This document shows positions 21,602 through 31,000 of a DNA stretch of 39,900 nucleotides, one piece after another. The number at the start of each line of letters is the position of its first letter. Position 1 is the first letter of the stretch. Origin of the DNA: WGAB01 sp964406105 (GTDB lineage: Bacteria > Hydrothermota > Hydrothermia > WGAB01). Under the pieces are notes generated by a model. It ran no database searches and had not been told where the DNA came from. It saw only the letters and a list, made by a program, of their open reading frames with translations. The stretch lies in contig CAYOQK010000048.1 of NCBI GenBank assembly GCA_964406105.1, forward strand, positions 1 to 39,900, read 5' to 3'. The position numbers and the translations under genes were made by a program.

Positions 21602-24496
21602 ATGCGTAAGATGTGGCTCGTAGCTGGAATCCTTGTGTGGACTGTGCTCCAGGCTGGTGCTCTTGCCCCTGACCTGGAGCAGGTGCTCACCGAAACCCGT
21701 GGTCCTGTGCCCGTGTATGCTGTGCTCCTGGAGCAGGTAGACTCCAAGACCCTCCTCGCAGAAACCCGGCACATGACCAAAGCGGAGGCCCGCCGGCATG
21801 TGATCCAGGTGCTGAAGACCGTGGCCCGCGAGAGTCAACGGGATCTTTTGGCCTACCTGAAATCCCAAGAACAGTTGGGCAAAGCCCGCAAGATCCGTCC
21901 TCTGTGGATCACCAACGTGGTGGCCTTTGAAGCCACCCCGGAGGTGATCCGAGAAGTGGCACGCCGTCCGGAGGTGGCTGAGGTCCGCTACAATCCTGAG
22001 CGGCAGATCCTGCGAAACGTGAAACCCAAGCCTCTGCCTCCAGCCCCAGCCCAATCCCACACGCCAGCGGACCACACCGGCACGAAAGCCATCGCTTGGG
22101 GCGTCAATCAGATCAATGCCCCCAGCGTGTGGGCCCAGGGGTACACCGGCCAAGGTGTTGTAGTTGGCGTACTGGACACTGGGGTGAACTACAACCACGT
22201 GGACCTCCAGGACCATATGTGGACCAACAACGGGGAAATCCCCAACAACGGCGTGGACGACGACGGCAACGGCTATGTGGACGACTACTACGGTTATGAC
22301 TTCGCCTATGACGACGGGGATCCCATGGACGGCCAGGGGCACGGTACCCACTGTGCAGGCACCGTGGCAGGTGATGGCACCGCCGGCACCCAAACCGGTG
22401 TAGCCCCCGATGCCCAGATCATGGCCTTGAAGATCCTCAACGACTACGGTGGGGGCAACGAGGCCGACGTATGGGAGGGCGTGCAGTACGCCTTAGACAA
22501 CGGCGCCGATGTGCTCTCGGCTTCCATCGGCTGGTGTCATCGCTACAACCCGGATCGCCGGCAGTGGCGGCAGGTGGGGGACAACGTGCTGGCCGCTGGC
22601 GTGGTGTGGGTCGCCGCCGCAGGGAACGAGGGGGATCTTTCAGATCCCTGGAACTCCTGCCCGGATGCAGCACCGGACAACGTGGCTACCCCCGGGGACA
22701 TCCCCTCCCCTTGGAAGCATCCAGACCAGGCCAGCAACGGTTCCAATGGCAGTCAATCCAGCGTGATCACGGTGGGTGCCACGGATTCCAACGACAACAT
22801 CGCTTCCTTCTCCTCACGAGGAGGCAGCACGTGGTCCGGCATTGTGGGTTATAACGACTACCCCTACGTGGGCACCTACGGCAAACGTGGGTTGATCAAG
22901 CCTGATGTCTCTGCCCCTGGCGTGGATATCACCTCCCTGGATTACCAGAGCAACACCGGCTACATCAGCGGTTGGGACGGCACGTCCATGGCCACGCCCC
23001 ACGTCGCAGGTGCTGTGGCCCTGATGCTGAGCAAGAACCCCGGGCTTTCCCCCCGGGTGGTGGATTCCCTGTTGCAAACCACGGCCATTGAACTGGGCCT
23101 CTCTGGGAAGGACTCCGCCTATGGAGCCGGCCGCATTGACGCCCTGGCCGCGGTGAACGCTGTACCGCTCCCTTCGGCTAACCACGACGTCACGGTGAGC
23201 CAGATCTTGGAACCCTCAGGAGTGGACACCGTTACAAACTCCTCTTCGGTGAGCGTGACCCCGACGGTGCGCGTGAAGAACCTCACAGATTCCACCGAGT
23301 CCTTTTACGTGTACTTCGTTATGGCCGACCCCAACGGCAACCGGATCTACTCGGCCATGACGGCCGTTTCCAATCTGGCCGGCCACGACTCTGTGGACGT
23401 CACCTTCCCCTCCCACACCTTCACTTACACCAGCGGTGCGGGCACCTACTATGACACCGCCTGGGTGGCGTTGAGCACCGATGAGAACCCCACCAACGAC
23501 ACCCTGGCCTCTTCCCACCAGATCCGCCGTCAAGGGACCCATTACCTCATCGTGGATCTGGACCCCAACCACTCCTCTGGCCCTGTGGTGGATGAGCAGC
23601 TCCAGTACTGGGGCTGGGCTGGTGAGTACACCACCTCCTTCCCCACCCTTAGCGAAATGCAAACCTATGACGCCGTGTGGATTTTCCTGGGGGTGTACAG
23701 CAACAACTACCAGTTGACCAACGCTCAGGCCAACACCTTAGTGGACTACCTCCACACCGGGGGCAACCTGTACATGGAGGGCGGTGACGCCTGGGCCTAC
23801 GACGATGAAAGGGTCGTCTACGATCCCTACTTCGGTATTGACCCGGACAACTCGCAGGACGGAGATGGTGACATCAGCTCCCTCCAGGGGCTGAACAACA
23901 GTTACCTCCCCTGGGTGGCCGGCCACACGTGGAACTACACCGGGGAAAACAACTGGATGGACCGATTGGTCCTGCACAGCAATCCGCCGGACAACGGATC
24001 CCCGGCCTATTATCTGCAGAACCCCTCCACCAACTACTACCATGGGGTGATCAACCAGGGTACTTACAACGGCAACACGTACCACACCGTGGCCCACGCC
24101 TTTGAATTGGGAAGTCTGGTGCAAACGGGCAAGGGAGCCGTGGCAGAGACACTGGCGGCTTACATTCAGCGCACCACCTTCGGTATAACGCCCGTGGTGG
24201 TTCAGGAAGAGCCCCCAGTGCACGGGGCCGAGGTGGCCCCGAGGCTCCAGGTGTGGCCCAGTGTAGCCTCCCAGCAGGTGCAGGTGGCCTTTACGCTGCC
24301 CGATGCCGATAGGGTCCGTGTGGTGCTGTACGATGCTACGGGCCGTCGGATCCGCACCCTGTACCAAGGTCAGACTACGGCCGGGACCCACACCCTCACC
24401 GTGTCTCTGCACTCCTTGCCTCAAGGGGTGTATCTGGTTCGGATCCAGACCCGCCAGGGCATCAGCCAAACGCATCGGTTCGTGCTGCTACGGTAA
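21602..24496 (+). CDS. Secreted subtilisin-like serine protease (S8) with T9SS sorting domain
   Basis: The 964-residue preproprotein has a signal peptide (about 1-22), an inhibitor I9-type propeptide (about 30-140) and an S8 catalytic domain (about 170-510). The triad is Asp192 (GVLDTGV), His247 (GHGTHCAG) and Ser462 (GTSMATPHVAG), with the oxyanion asparagine Asn342 (AAAGNEG); all are intact. A CARDB-like Ig domain follows (about 525-640), then an alpha/beta segment (about 645-860) resembling the ThuA/glutamine-amidotransferase fold. The T9SS-type end has LYDATGRRIRTLY and PQGVYLVRIQT. Asp/Asn-rich loops such as the one near 215-240 suggest calcium binding. It is probably a surface or released protease for protein scavenging. 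Confidence 0.95.
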   Translation: MRKMWLVAGILVWTVLQAGALAPDLEQVLTETRGPVPVYAVLLEQVDSKTLLAETRHMTKAEARRHVIQVLKTVARESQRDLLAYLKSQEQLGKARKIRPLWITNVVAFEATPEVIREVARRPEVAEVRYNPERQILRNVKPKPLPPAPAQSHTPADHTGTKAIAWGVNQINAPSVWAQGYTGQGVVVGVLDTGVNYNHVDLQDHMWTNNGEIPNNGVDDDGNGYVDDYYGYDFAYDDGDPMDGQGHGTHCAGTVAGDGTAGTQTGVAPDAQIMALKILNDYGGGNEADVWEGVQYALDNGADVLSASIGWCHRYNPDRRQWRQVGDNVLAAGVVWVAAAGNEGDLSDPWNSCPDAAPDNVATPGDIPSPWKHPDQASNGSNGSQSSVITVGATDSNDNIASFSSRGGSTWSGIVGYNDYPYVGTYGKRGLIKPDVSAPGVDITSLDYQSNTGYISGWDGTSMATPHVAGAVALMLSKNPGLSPRVVDSLLQTTAIELGLSGKDSAYGAGRIDALAAVNAVPLPSANHDVTVSQILEPSGVDTVTNSSSVSVTPTVRVKNLTDSTESFYVYFVMADPNGNRIYSAMTAVSNLAGHDSVDVTFPSHTFTYTSGAGTYYDTAWVALSTDENPTNDTLASSHQIRRQGTHYLIVDLDPNHSSGPVVDEQLQYWGWAGEYTTSFPTLSEMQTYDAVWIFLGVYSNNYQLTNAQANTLVDYLHTGGNLYMEGGDAWAYDDERVVYDPYFGIDPDNSQDGDGDISSLQGLNNSYLPWVAGHTWNYTGENNWMDRLVLHSNPPDNGSPAYYLQNPSTNYYHGVINQGTYNGNTYHTVAHAFELGSLVQTGKGAVAETLAAYIQRTTFGITPVVVQEEPPVHGAEVAPRLQVWPSVASQQVQVAFTLPDADRVRVVLYDATGRRIRTLYQGQTTAGTHTLTVSLHSLPQGVYLVRIQTRQGISQTHRFVLLR

Positions 24497-24516
24497 TTCA
24501 AGATTTGGGTTTGCGG

Positions 24517-24549
24517 GTGGGGGGCGGCCGCTTTGCGGCCGCCCCCCAC
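24517..24549 (+). terminator. GC-rich hairpin terminator after the subtilase
   Basis: A perfect 15-bp stem with a TTT loop begins about 20 nt after the stop codon. Its core is GGGGCGGCC/GGCCGCCCC. The following U-tract is weak (acatctttaa), so it may act as a stem-dependent terminator or 3' end stabiliser. Confidence 0.7.
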
Positions 24550-24550
24550 A

Positions 24551-24593
24551 TCTTTAACGCCTCAGCGCCTTGACTCTTTAACGCTCAGGCGTT
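24551..24593. repeat. Direct and inverted repeats in the parA promoter
   Basis: TCTTTAACGC occurs at 24551-24560 and 24575-24584, exactly 24 bp apart. The same stretch holds an inverted repeat, AACGCCTCAGCG (24556-24567) against CGCTCAGGCGTT (24582-24593), with one mismatch and a 14-nt loop that contains the -35 box. It could be an operator or partition site for the RHH protein, or a second terminator hairpin. Confidence 0.6.
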
Positions 24594-24598
24594 ACCCT
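24570..24598 (+). promoter_or_regulatory. Putative promoter of the parA operon
   Basis: TTGACT (24570-24575) and TACCCT (24593-24598) are 17 bp apart, embedded in the repeats. The -10 ends 8 nt before the ATG, so the message would be essentially leaderless. Confidence 0.5.
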
Positions 24599-24606
24599 TG
24601 CCCCCG

Positions 24607-25347
24607 ATGCGCATCATTACTGTGACGAACCAAAAAGGGGGTGTGGGCAAAACCGCCCTAACATTCCACTTGGCCTACCTCTTCGCCCGGGATGGCGCCC
24701 GAACCCTGCTGATGGACCTGGATCCCCAGGGCAACCTCTCCCGCTCCTACTTGGAGGATACCCCTCCAGAGGCCCACATTCGCCTGCTCTTTGAAAACCA
24801 AAGGCCCACTCCTTATGCCGTGTCTTCCCACCTCCACCTGGTGGGCAGCGACATCACCCTTTCCAAGTACGAGGCCGACGCCAAACTGGAGAACTTCTTT
24901 CGGGTCCGCACCTTCCTGCAGGAGTCCGCGGCCGGCTATGACATCGTGCTCATTGACACCCCTCCCTCTCTGGGTCTCTTTACCTCCAACGCCCTGCTGG
25001 CCTCCCATGACGTCCTGATCCCCGTGGACATCTCCCACTATGCCCGCATTGGCCTGGCCGACCTGATGGAATCCATCACCAAGGTCCGGGAAACCACGGG
25101 CACGGCGCTCCGGGTACTGGGCATCGTTTTCTCGGCCGTGCGGGAGCGTCTCCGGTTCTTCCAAGCCTTCCGACAGGATTTGGAAACCCAGTACCCTGGC
25201 CTTCCCTTCCGCACCTTCATCCCTGAATCGGTGCGGCTTCGGGAGGCCATCAGCCGCCGACAAACGGTCTTTGAGGCCTTCCCCCAACACAAGATCACCC
25301 AGGCCTTTGAGGCCCTGTTCCAGGAAATCAAGGAGCGGCTTCCATGA
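24607..25347 (+). CDS. ParA-family ATPase (short, no N-terminal HTH)
   Basis: The 246-residue ParA/MinD-type ATPase begins at ATG 24607 (MRIITVTNQKGGVGKT). A TTG 9 nt upstream is in frame but less likely. It has the deviant Walker A KGGVGKTAL at once after the N terminus, Walker A' (LMDLDPQGNLSRS) and Walker B (VLIDTPPSLG). Lack of an N-terminal DNA-binding domain makes it type Ib-like, the class that works with small ribbon-helix-helix partners. Its stop overlaps the start of such a partner by 4 nt. It may segregate DNA or position a cellular cargo; the chromosome's main parAB is not in view. No Shine-Dalgarno is seen. Confidence 0.93.
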   Translation: MRIITVTNQKGGVGKTALTFHLAYLFARDGARTLLMDLDPQGNLSRSYLEDTPPEAHIRLLFENQRPTPYAVSSHLHLVGSDITLSKYEADAKLENFFRVRTFLQESAAGYDIVLIDTPPSLGLFTSNALLASHDVLIPVDISHYARIGLADLMESITKVRETTGTALRVLGIVFSAVRERLRFFQAFRQDLETQYPGLPFRTFIPESVRLREAISRRQTVFEAFPQHKITQAFEALFQEIKERLP

Positions 25348-25520
25348 GGGAAAGCTATCTGGACCGGCTGAGCAAGGTCCAAAAAAAGAAGAAACTCTCG
25401 GTGTACCTGCCCCCCGAGGTCGCCCGGGCCCTGAAGAAGTACGCCGTGGACCAGGACAAGAACGTCTCCCAAGTGATTGAAGAGCTGGTCCGCGAAAAGC
25501 TGGGCCTGGCGTCCCGATAG
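25344..25520 (+). CDS. Small ribbon-helix-helix protein, likely ParA partner
   Basis: This 58-residue gene is easily missed. ATG 25344 overlaps the parA stop (ATGA), and AGGAG lies about 9 nt upstream inside parA. A basic, lysine-rich N terminus (VQKKKKLSVYLPPEVA) gives the beta-strand that would enter the DNA groove. Two helices follow (ALKKYAVDQDKNVSQVIEEL), the standard RHH/CopG pattern. Size, charge and position match ParG-type centromere-binding partners of short ParA proteins, which also repress their own promoter. The repeats upstream of parA are the obvious candidate binding site. Fold call good; function by context. Confidence 0.85.
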   Translation: MRESYLDRLSKVQKKKKLSVYLPPEVARALKKYAVDQDKNVSQVIEELVREKLGLASR

Positions 25521-25547
25521 TTGGGAAACCAAAAGGAGGTTCTTTCC

Positions 25548-26180
25548 ATGCATCTTCGGCAAAACCCTATCGGCGTAGCCCTATTGAGCCTGTTGCTCGT
25601 GGCCCCCTTGGGTGCCAAGGAACTCAAACGCCTCCTGGGCCCCAACTCCACACCGGAGGAACGGATCCAAGTGGCCCAGGAGTATCAAGAAGTGCATGTG
25701 CCCCTTTCGGATAGCGTGGTGGCGGTGATCCAAACCTCTAAGGGCACTGTGAAGGCCCTGCTCTATCCCAAGGACGCCCCGGTGACCGTGCAGAACTTCG
25801 TGCGGCTCTCACTCCTGGGCTTTTACGACGGCCTCACCTTCCACCGATATGTGCCCAACTTCGTGATCCAAGGTGGCGATCCCACGGGCACCGGCCGCGG
25901 CAACGCTGGCTACACCATCCCCCTGGAGGTCTCTGAGCGGAAACACGTGGAAGGGGCCTTAGGGATGGCCCGCGCCCGGGATCCCAACTCCGGCTCCTGC
26001 CAGTTCTACATCACCCTCCGACCCACCCCTCACCTGGACGGCTCCTACACCGTATTCGGCCGAGTCATAGAGGGCATGGACGTGGTGAAACAGCTCCGCC
26101 AGGGCGACAAGATCCTGCGGATTGAGATCCAGGGCCTGGCCTCTCCCGAGGCCTCTGAAACCCCAACCACGGAACAGTAG
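25548..26180 (+). CDS. Secreted cyclophilin-type peptidyl-prolyl isomerase
   Basis: The 210-residue protein starts at ATG 25548 with AAGGAGG about 9 nt upstream; the longer in-frame TTG start overlaps nothing useful. A signal peptide (about 1-21, ending in APLGA) precedes a linker and the cyclophilin domain (about 65-200). Core motifs are FHRYVPNFVIQGGDPTGTG, ARARDPNSGSCQFYI and YTVFGRVIEGMD. The active-site Arg and Phe/Gln positions are present. It should catalyse proline isomerisation in the periplasm, helping exported proteins fold. It lies 27 bp after the RHH gene and 2 bp before the acyl-CoA ligase, so it is cotranscribed. Confidence 0.94.
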   Translation: MHLRQNPIGVALLSLLLVAPLGAKELKRLLGPNSTPEERIQVAQEYQEVHVPLSDSVVAVIQTSKGTVKALLYPKDAPVTVQNFVRLSLLGFYDGLTFHRYVPNFVIQGGDPTGTGRGNAGYTIPLEVSERKHVEGALGMARARDPNSGSCQFYITLRPTPHLDGSYTVFGRVIEGMDVVKQLRQGDKILRIEIQGLASPEASETPTTEQ

Positions 26181-26182
26181 CC

Positions 26183-27943
26183 ATGGCCAAGCAAATGCCC
26201 ACCGTACGGCCCGGACGGGGCTGGATCACCATCCCCGAAATGGTGGAACGGTCCAGCCGAGAATACGCCGACCATGTGGTGTTCCGGATGCGGAACCCGG
26301 ACGGCAAATCCTGGCGCCAGTACACCTACCGGGAACTGGGCGAACTGGTTCCCCGCATTGCCGCTTACCTGCGGGAACAGGGGATCCAACCGGGCGACCG
26401 GGTGGCGGTGTTGGGGGAAAACCGGCCCGAATGGGGGATCTCCTACTTCGCCGTCACCTGGGCCGGCGCCACCATCGTGCCCTTGGACGCACGGGCCACA
26501 CCCCACGAGTGGAAACACATCCTCAACCATTCGGAGAGCAAGGGGATCCTGGTATCCGGCCGCTTCTTGGCCGACGTGCTGGACTTCCAGGAGGACGTGC
26601 CCACCCTTCAGTTCGTGATCTCCATGGACAAAAACGAACAGGTGCCCGATGTGCTGAGCCTGGGGCGTGACCTGGACCGAAAACCGGTACCCCGCCACGA
26701 GTTTGATCTGGACGACTTGGCCGTCATCCTCTACACCTCTGGCACCACCGGATCCTCCAAGGGCGTGATGCTCACCCACAAGAACATCATGTCCAACGTG
26801 GACGCCATCTACCAGATCTACGACATCGGCGTGGACGATGTGTTCTTCTCGGTGCTGCCGATCCACCACGTGTTTGAAGCCACCGCTGGGTTCCTGTTTC
26901 CGGTGTACTGTGGGGCTGAGGTGGTGTATGCCCGATCCTTGCGCTCCCGAGAGCTCCGGGAAGACATGACCGCCGCCCAACCCACCCTGTTCCTCACCGT
27001 ACCCCTCCTCCTGGAGAAGATCTACTTGGGCATCCTGAAGCAGGTACAGCGGTCTCCGATGACCAAACGTGCCCTCTTCGGCCTGCTCAAGGGCACCGCC
27101 AAGGTGCTCAACCCGATCACAGGCGGAAAGGCCTCCCGCGCCCTCTTCAAATCCATCCGCGAGAAGATCGGTTTCGGTCGCACCCGGTTCATCATCTCCG
27201 GTGGTGCTGCCCTACCGCGATGGGTGTCTAAGGGCCTGGAAGAAATGGGGTTCCCCATTCTCCAGGGCTATGGGCTTTCGGAAACCGCTCCAGTGCTCAC
27301 GGTCAACCCGCCCTGCTGCCCCAAGAACGAATCCGTGGGTCTGCCGCTGCCGGGCGTAGAGGTCACCATCATGGACCCCAACGAGGAGGGCATTGGCGAG
27401 ATCGCAGCCCGGGGCCCCAACATCATGAAGGGCTACTACAAAAACCCCGAGGCCACTGCAGAGGTCCTGCGGCCCGACGGCTGGTTCCTGACCGGCGACC
27501 TGGGCTACTTTGACAACGAAGGCTACCTGTACATCACCGGCCGCAAGAAGTCCGTGATCGTGACCCGAGGGGGCAAGAACATCTACCCCGAGGAGATTGA
27601 GGAACACCTGGCCCAATCCCCCTTCATCGCGGAGATCCTGGTGCTCATGGGCCGCCATCCCCAAACCGGCGACGAAGAACTCCAGGCCATCGTGGTGCCC
27701 GACTTTGAAGCCCTGGACCAGTACGCCCGCGAACACCAGTTGACCCTCACCGACCAGCAGATCTATGACCTCATCGCCCGCGAAATCAAACGCTTGTCTC
27801 AGGATCTGGCTCCCTACAAGCGCCCCAAGCGTTTCGCCATCCGCGAGGAGGAATTCCCCAAAACCACCACCCGCAAGATCAAACGGTACCTGTTCCAGGC
27901 CCCGGTACAAGAGCTCAACGGCAAAGGGCAAACCACCACCTGA
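26183..27943 (+). CDS. Long-chain fatty acid-CoA ligase (AMP-forming)
   Basis: The 586-residue adenylate-forming enzyme activates fatty acids to acyl-CoA through an acyl-AMP intermediate. It has the P-loop YTSGTTGSSKG (184-194), the A5 motif GYGLSETAP, the A7 motif FLTGDLGYFD, the A8 hinge GRKKSVIVTRGGKNIYPEEI and the catalytic-lysine region KTTTRKIKRYLF near the C terminus. It is full length. GTAGCC separates it from the preceding gene by 2 bp. It probably feeds exogenous or recycled acids into phospholipids or beta-oxidation. Chain length cannot be stated. Confidence 0.94.
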   Translation: MAKQMPTVRPGRGWITIPEMVERSSREYADHVVFRMRNPDGKSWRQYTYRELGELVPRIAAYLREQGIQPGDRVAVLGENRPEWGISYFAVTWAGATIVPLDARATPHEWKHILNHSESKGILVSGRFLADVLDFQEDVPTLQFVISMDKNEQVPDVLSLGRDLDRKPVPRHEFDLDDLAVILYTSGTTGSSKGVMLTHKNIMSNVDAIYQIYDIGVDDVFFSVLPIHHVFEATAGFLFPVYCGAEVVYARSLRSRELREDMTAAQPTLFLTVPLLLEKIYLGILKQVQRSPMTKRALFGLLKGTAKVLNPITGGKASRALFKSIREKIGFGRTRFIISGGAALPRWVSKGLEEMGFPILQGYGLSETAPVLTVNPPCCPKNESVGLPLPGVEVTIMDPNEEGIGEIAARGPNIMKGYYKNPEATAEVLRPDGWFLTGDLGYFDNEGYLYITGRKKSVIVTRGGKNIYPEEIEEHLAQSPFIAEILVLMGRHPQTGDEELQAIVVPDFEALDQYAREHQLTLTDQQIYDLIAREIKRLSQDLAPYKRPKRFAIREEEFPKTTTRKIKRYLFQAPVQELNGKGQTTT

Positions 27944-27946
27944 TCC

Positions 27947-27975
27947 CCCAGGTTGGAGGGCACGGAAAACCTGGG
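27947..27975 (+). terminator. Weak hairpin after the acyl-CoA ligase gene
   Basis: CCCAGGTT and AACCTGGG form an 8-bp stem around a 13-nt loop just after the stop. No U-tract follows, so terminator function is uncertain. Confidence 0.35.
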
Positions 27976-28036
27976 CGTGGATGCCCTTTGGGGCCGCGGC
28001 GTTCAACCCGGATAAAAGTGGAGTCCTTTGGGTAAG

Positions 28037-28065
28037 TTGACCCACTTAGAGGACCTTGGTATAAT
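28037..28065 (+). promoter_or_regulatory. Strong promoter of the AAA-SARP regulator
   Basis: TTGACC (28037-28042) and a perfect TATAAT (28060-28065) are 17 bp apart. The -10 ends 15 nt before the ATG, so the leader would be only about 8 nt, with no Shine-Dalgarno. Confidence 0.85.
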
Positions 28066-28080
28066 GCGGCCGACAGTGCC

Positions 28081-31000
28081 ATGGACCCCTTTATCGGCCG
28101 AGAGGAAGAAATCCAACACATTGCCCGCCTGTTAAACCGCTCCCAGCAGGCCGGACTCCAAATGGTACTGCTCACCGGTCCCTCGGGGGTGGGCAAAACC
28201 CGGCTTTTGCAGGAACTCCAGCGACACTTTGGAGACCACGCCTTTGCCCTCTCCTTCCAGGGGGACCTCCATGCCGACCACTTTTTTGAACAGCTGGGTG
28301 AGCGCTATCCCGAGTTCCTCGTCCACCTCCCTCGCTACTGCCCGATGGAGGATCTTCAAGCCGTCACCAGCCATTACCCCTTTCTCCGTCCCTATCTGCC
28401 CATAGAGCCTTCGGAGACCTCGCCCTCCCGCCCCGTGTCCACCGCCTCCATCCTGTTCCCCTGTCTTCAGGCCCTCACCAAAACCCGTCCTCTGCTGCTG
28501 TTGTTGGATGACTTCGGCCCCCCGGCAGAGGCCCCGGCCCTACAGCACCTGCTCCTCCACCTGGAGCACAGCCCCCTGGTGGTTGTGGTGGTGACCTCAC
28601 AAGAGGAGGCATGGCTCTCCTGGTCGCCCCACCAGATCCACCTGCGGCCCTTCACCCAAGAGGAAACCCTCCGGTTTTTGACAAGCCGGGGTCATTCCCC
28701 CAGTCCGAAGGCACTCCAGCAGTGGCAAGAAGTTACCCAGGGTCTGCCCCTCTTCCTCCACTTGGCGGTTCAGGCCTGGCCGCGGCCGCCCCAGCAGGGG
28801 ATCACTGCATGGATCCAACAGCGGTTCCAGCGGTTCCCACGTCGGGCGCAGCATCTCTATGCCCTGTTCCACTTTTTGAGGGAGCCCTTGGTCCGCAGCC
28901 ACCTGGCCCGGATCCTGCCCCGGGGCACACTCCAGGGAGCACTGCCCGTATTGCTCCGCAGCGGTTTCCTGCACGAGCATCAAGGACACCTTCACCCTCC
29001 CCATGCCGGTATCCGGGCAGCCTTGGCTCCCTTAAACCTGGACCAAAACCCTGCCTTTCTCTCATGGCTCCGGCGGACCGTGGAGCCCCGTCTCCTGCGA
29101 TGGCCGCCGCTTTGGCATCTTCCCTGGTACCGGGTCCCGCTTTCCTGGACCCGGTCTCCCCGGATGGCCAAGGCCTCGTGGGGGCGGTTTCTGCTCCAGC
29201 AAGCCCAAAACGCCCAGCGGGACCACTACCCCCAGCGAGCGCTTCAACTGCTGCAGATCCTGAACCAGGAAACCCTCCCGCACCAACTGCAGGAAGAGGC
29301 GTGGTACCAAGAGGCTCAGATGTGGATGCACACCGACCCCCAAGCCCAGCGTTTGCCTACCCTGCTCCAGCACCTCCAAGAACGTGCACCGAAACGGGCC
29401 ATGAAACTCCTGGCCATCCGGTTTTCCCATCTGGCTATTCAGCGGCACTTCCAAGAGGCCCGTGCGGTGCTGGAGAGGATCCGGGAGATCGCCCAAACCC
29501 CTTGGCAAAGGGCCTATGCCCACCGGTTGCACTTGGGCCTGCAGGCCATGGTACAAAAGGACCCGGAACCTGCGTTCCGAGCCCTTCGTCAACTCATCCA
29601 AACCACTCCCTTTGCCGACCAACGCATCGCCGCCTTCACCGACCTCGTGGTTCTGGAGACCTGCGCCCACCAAACCGCCCAGGCCCTCCAGGACTGCCTG
29701 TGGTTTTTCCAGGCCTACCCCGATCTTCCCCCCACTCCCGTCCTTTTGCCGGTCCTCGTGGTGGTGTACAGCCTTAGTGGCCGTCTCAAAGAGGCCCGTC
29801 GGTTCCTGGACGAACTGGAGAAGACCAGCCAGTTCTCCTACTTCGGTGAGCTCTTCAACGTGCACTACGCCCACCTCACCCTTTTGGCCCACGAGGGCGA
29901 CCATGCCCAGTTCCAGCGGCTGTTTCCCCGAATGCTGGAGCAGGCCCAACGGACCGAAACCCCCGCCTATATCAACTCCCTGGCCGTCTTGGGGCTGCAG
30001 TACTTCCGGGAACTGGATCACTTGGAGGAACACCAGCGACTGCTTCGCCTCCTGAGCGCCTCTCCTCTGTCCTCCTGCTGGCGCCTGGAGGAGGAACAGT
30101 TCCACCGCGAAGTGGAGGAAGCCTGGAACCTGTGGCGACAGGGGCAGCGGGAGCAGGCTCTCCGTCGGGTCCAGGCCTTGGCATCCCGATCCACCATTGC
30201 CGCCTCTCCGCTCCTGGCCCTCTTAGAACGCCTCCAGGGGCTGATCTACTGGGAACAGGGAGACAAGGCCACCGCCCTCCGGGTGTGGCAACAGATGGTG
30301 CAGCGGTTAAAAACCGGGAACCATCGGATCCACCTGTTGTGGGCTTACCGTTTCCTGAGCCGAATCACAGGCCAGGATCGGTTCCAGCGGGCTTGGCGAT
30401 CCCTGGCCCTGGAAACCGGGGCTGTAGGGTGGTACGGGGATCCCCAAAGCATGTTCCAACTGGCCCTGGAGCGGGGCCAACGGATCCACATCCGCACCTT
30501 AGGCACCCAGGAGATTCACCTGCCCGGCACGGCCACGCCTCTGGGCCCCACAGCCTTTCGGTATCGCAGAGCCTGGACCCTCCTGGCCCTGCTCTTGATC
30601 CATGGTTCCCCCCAGCGAGGGGTGTCGCGGAAGGATCTGCTGGCGCGAATCTGGCCAGAGGCCCGCACGAGCAACCCCTTGGACATCGTGTTGAGCCACC
30701 TGCGAAAGCACACGGTGCCTGATCTTTGGATCACCGAGGCGGGTCGTCTTCGCCTCAATCTGGACCTGGCCGAGGTGGATGCCTTAGAGTTCCTGCACCG
30801 GGCACGGCGAGGGCTCACCGCCTCCTCTGAAGAAGACACCGGGAGCCTGCTGGAGCAGGCCGTGCACTTGTACCAGGGGCCCTTTATGCCCCAGGTGGAC
30901 CACCCCGAGGTGGAGACCTTTCGCCAGTACTTGGCCCGCCTGCACCGCGACGCCCGCATCAAATTGGCCTCGTTGGCCCTCCACCGGGCGGCTCCTCGGG

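Noticed and set aside
24551..24593. Reading the repeats as part of a CRISPR or IS end
   Set aside because: There are only two copies of 10 bp, no spacer periodicity, and no transposase or cas gene nearby.
28611..29777. Long 388-codon ORF in another frame of the AAA-SARP gene
   Set aside because: It is a GC-rich shadow: very Pro/Ser/Gly-rich and wholly inside a well-supported gene.
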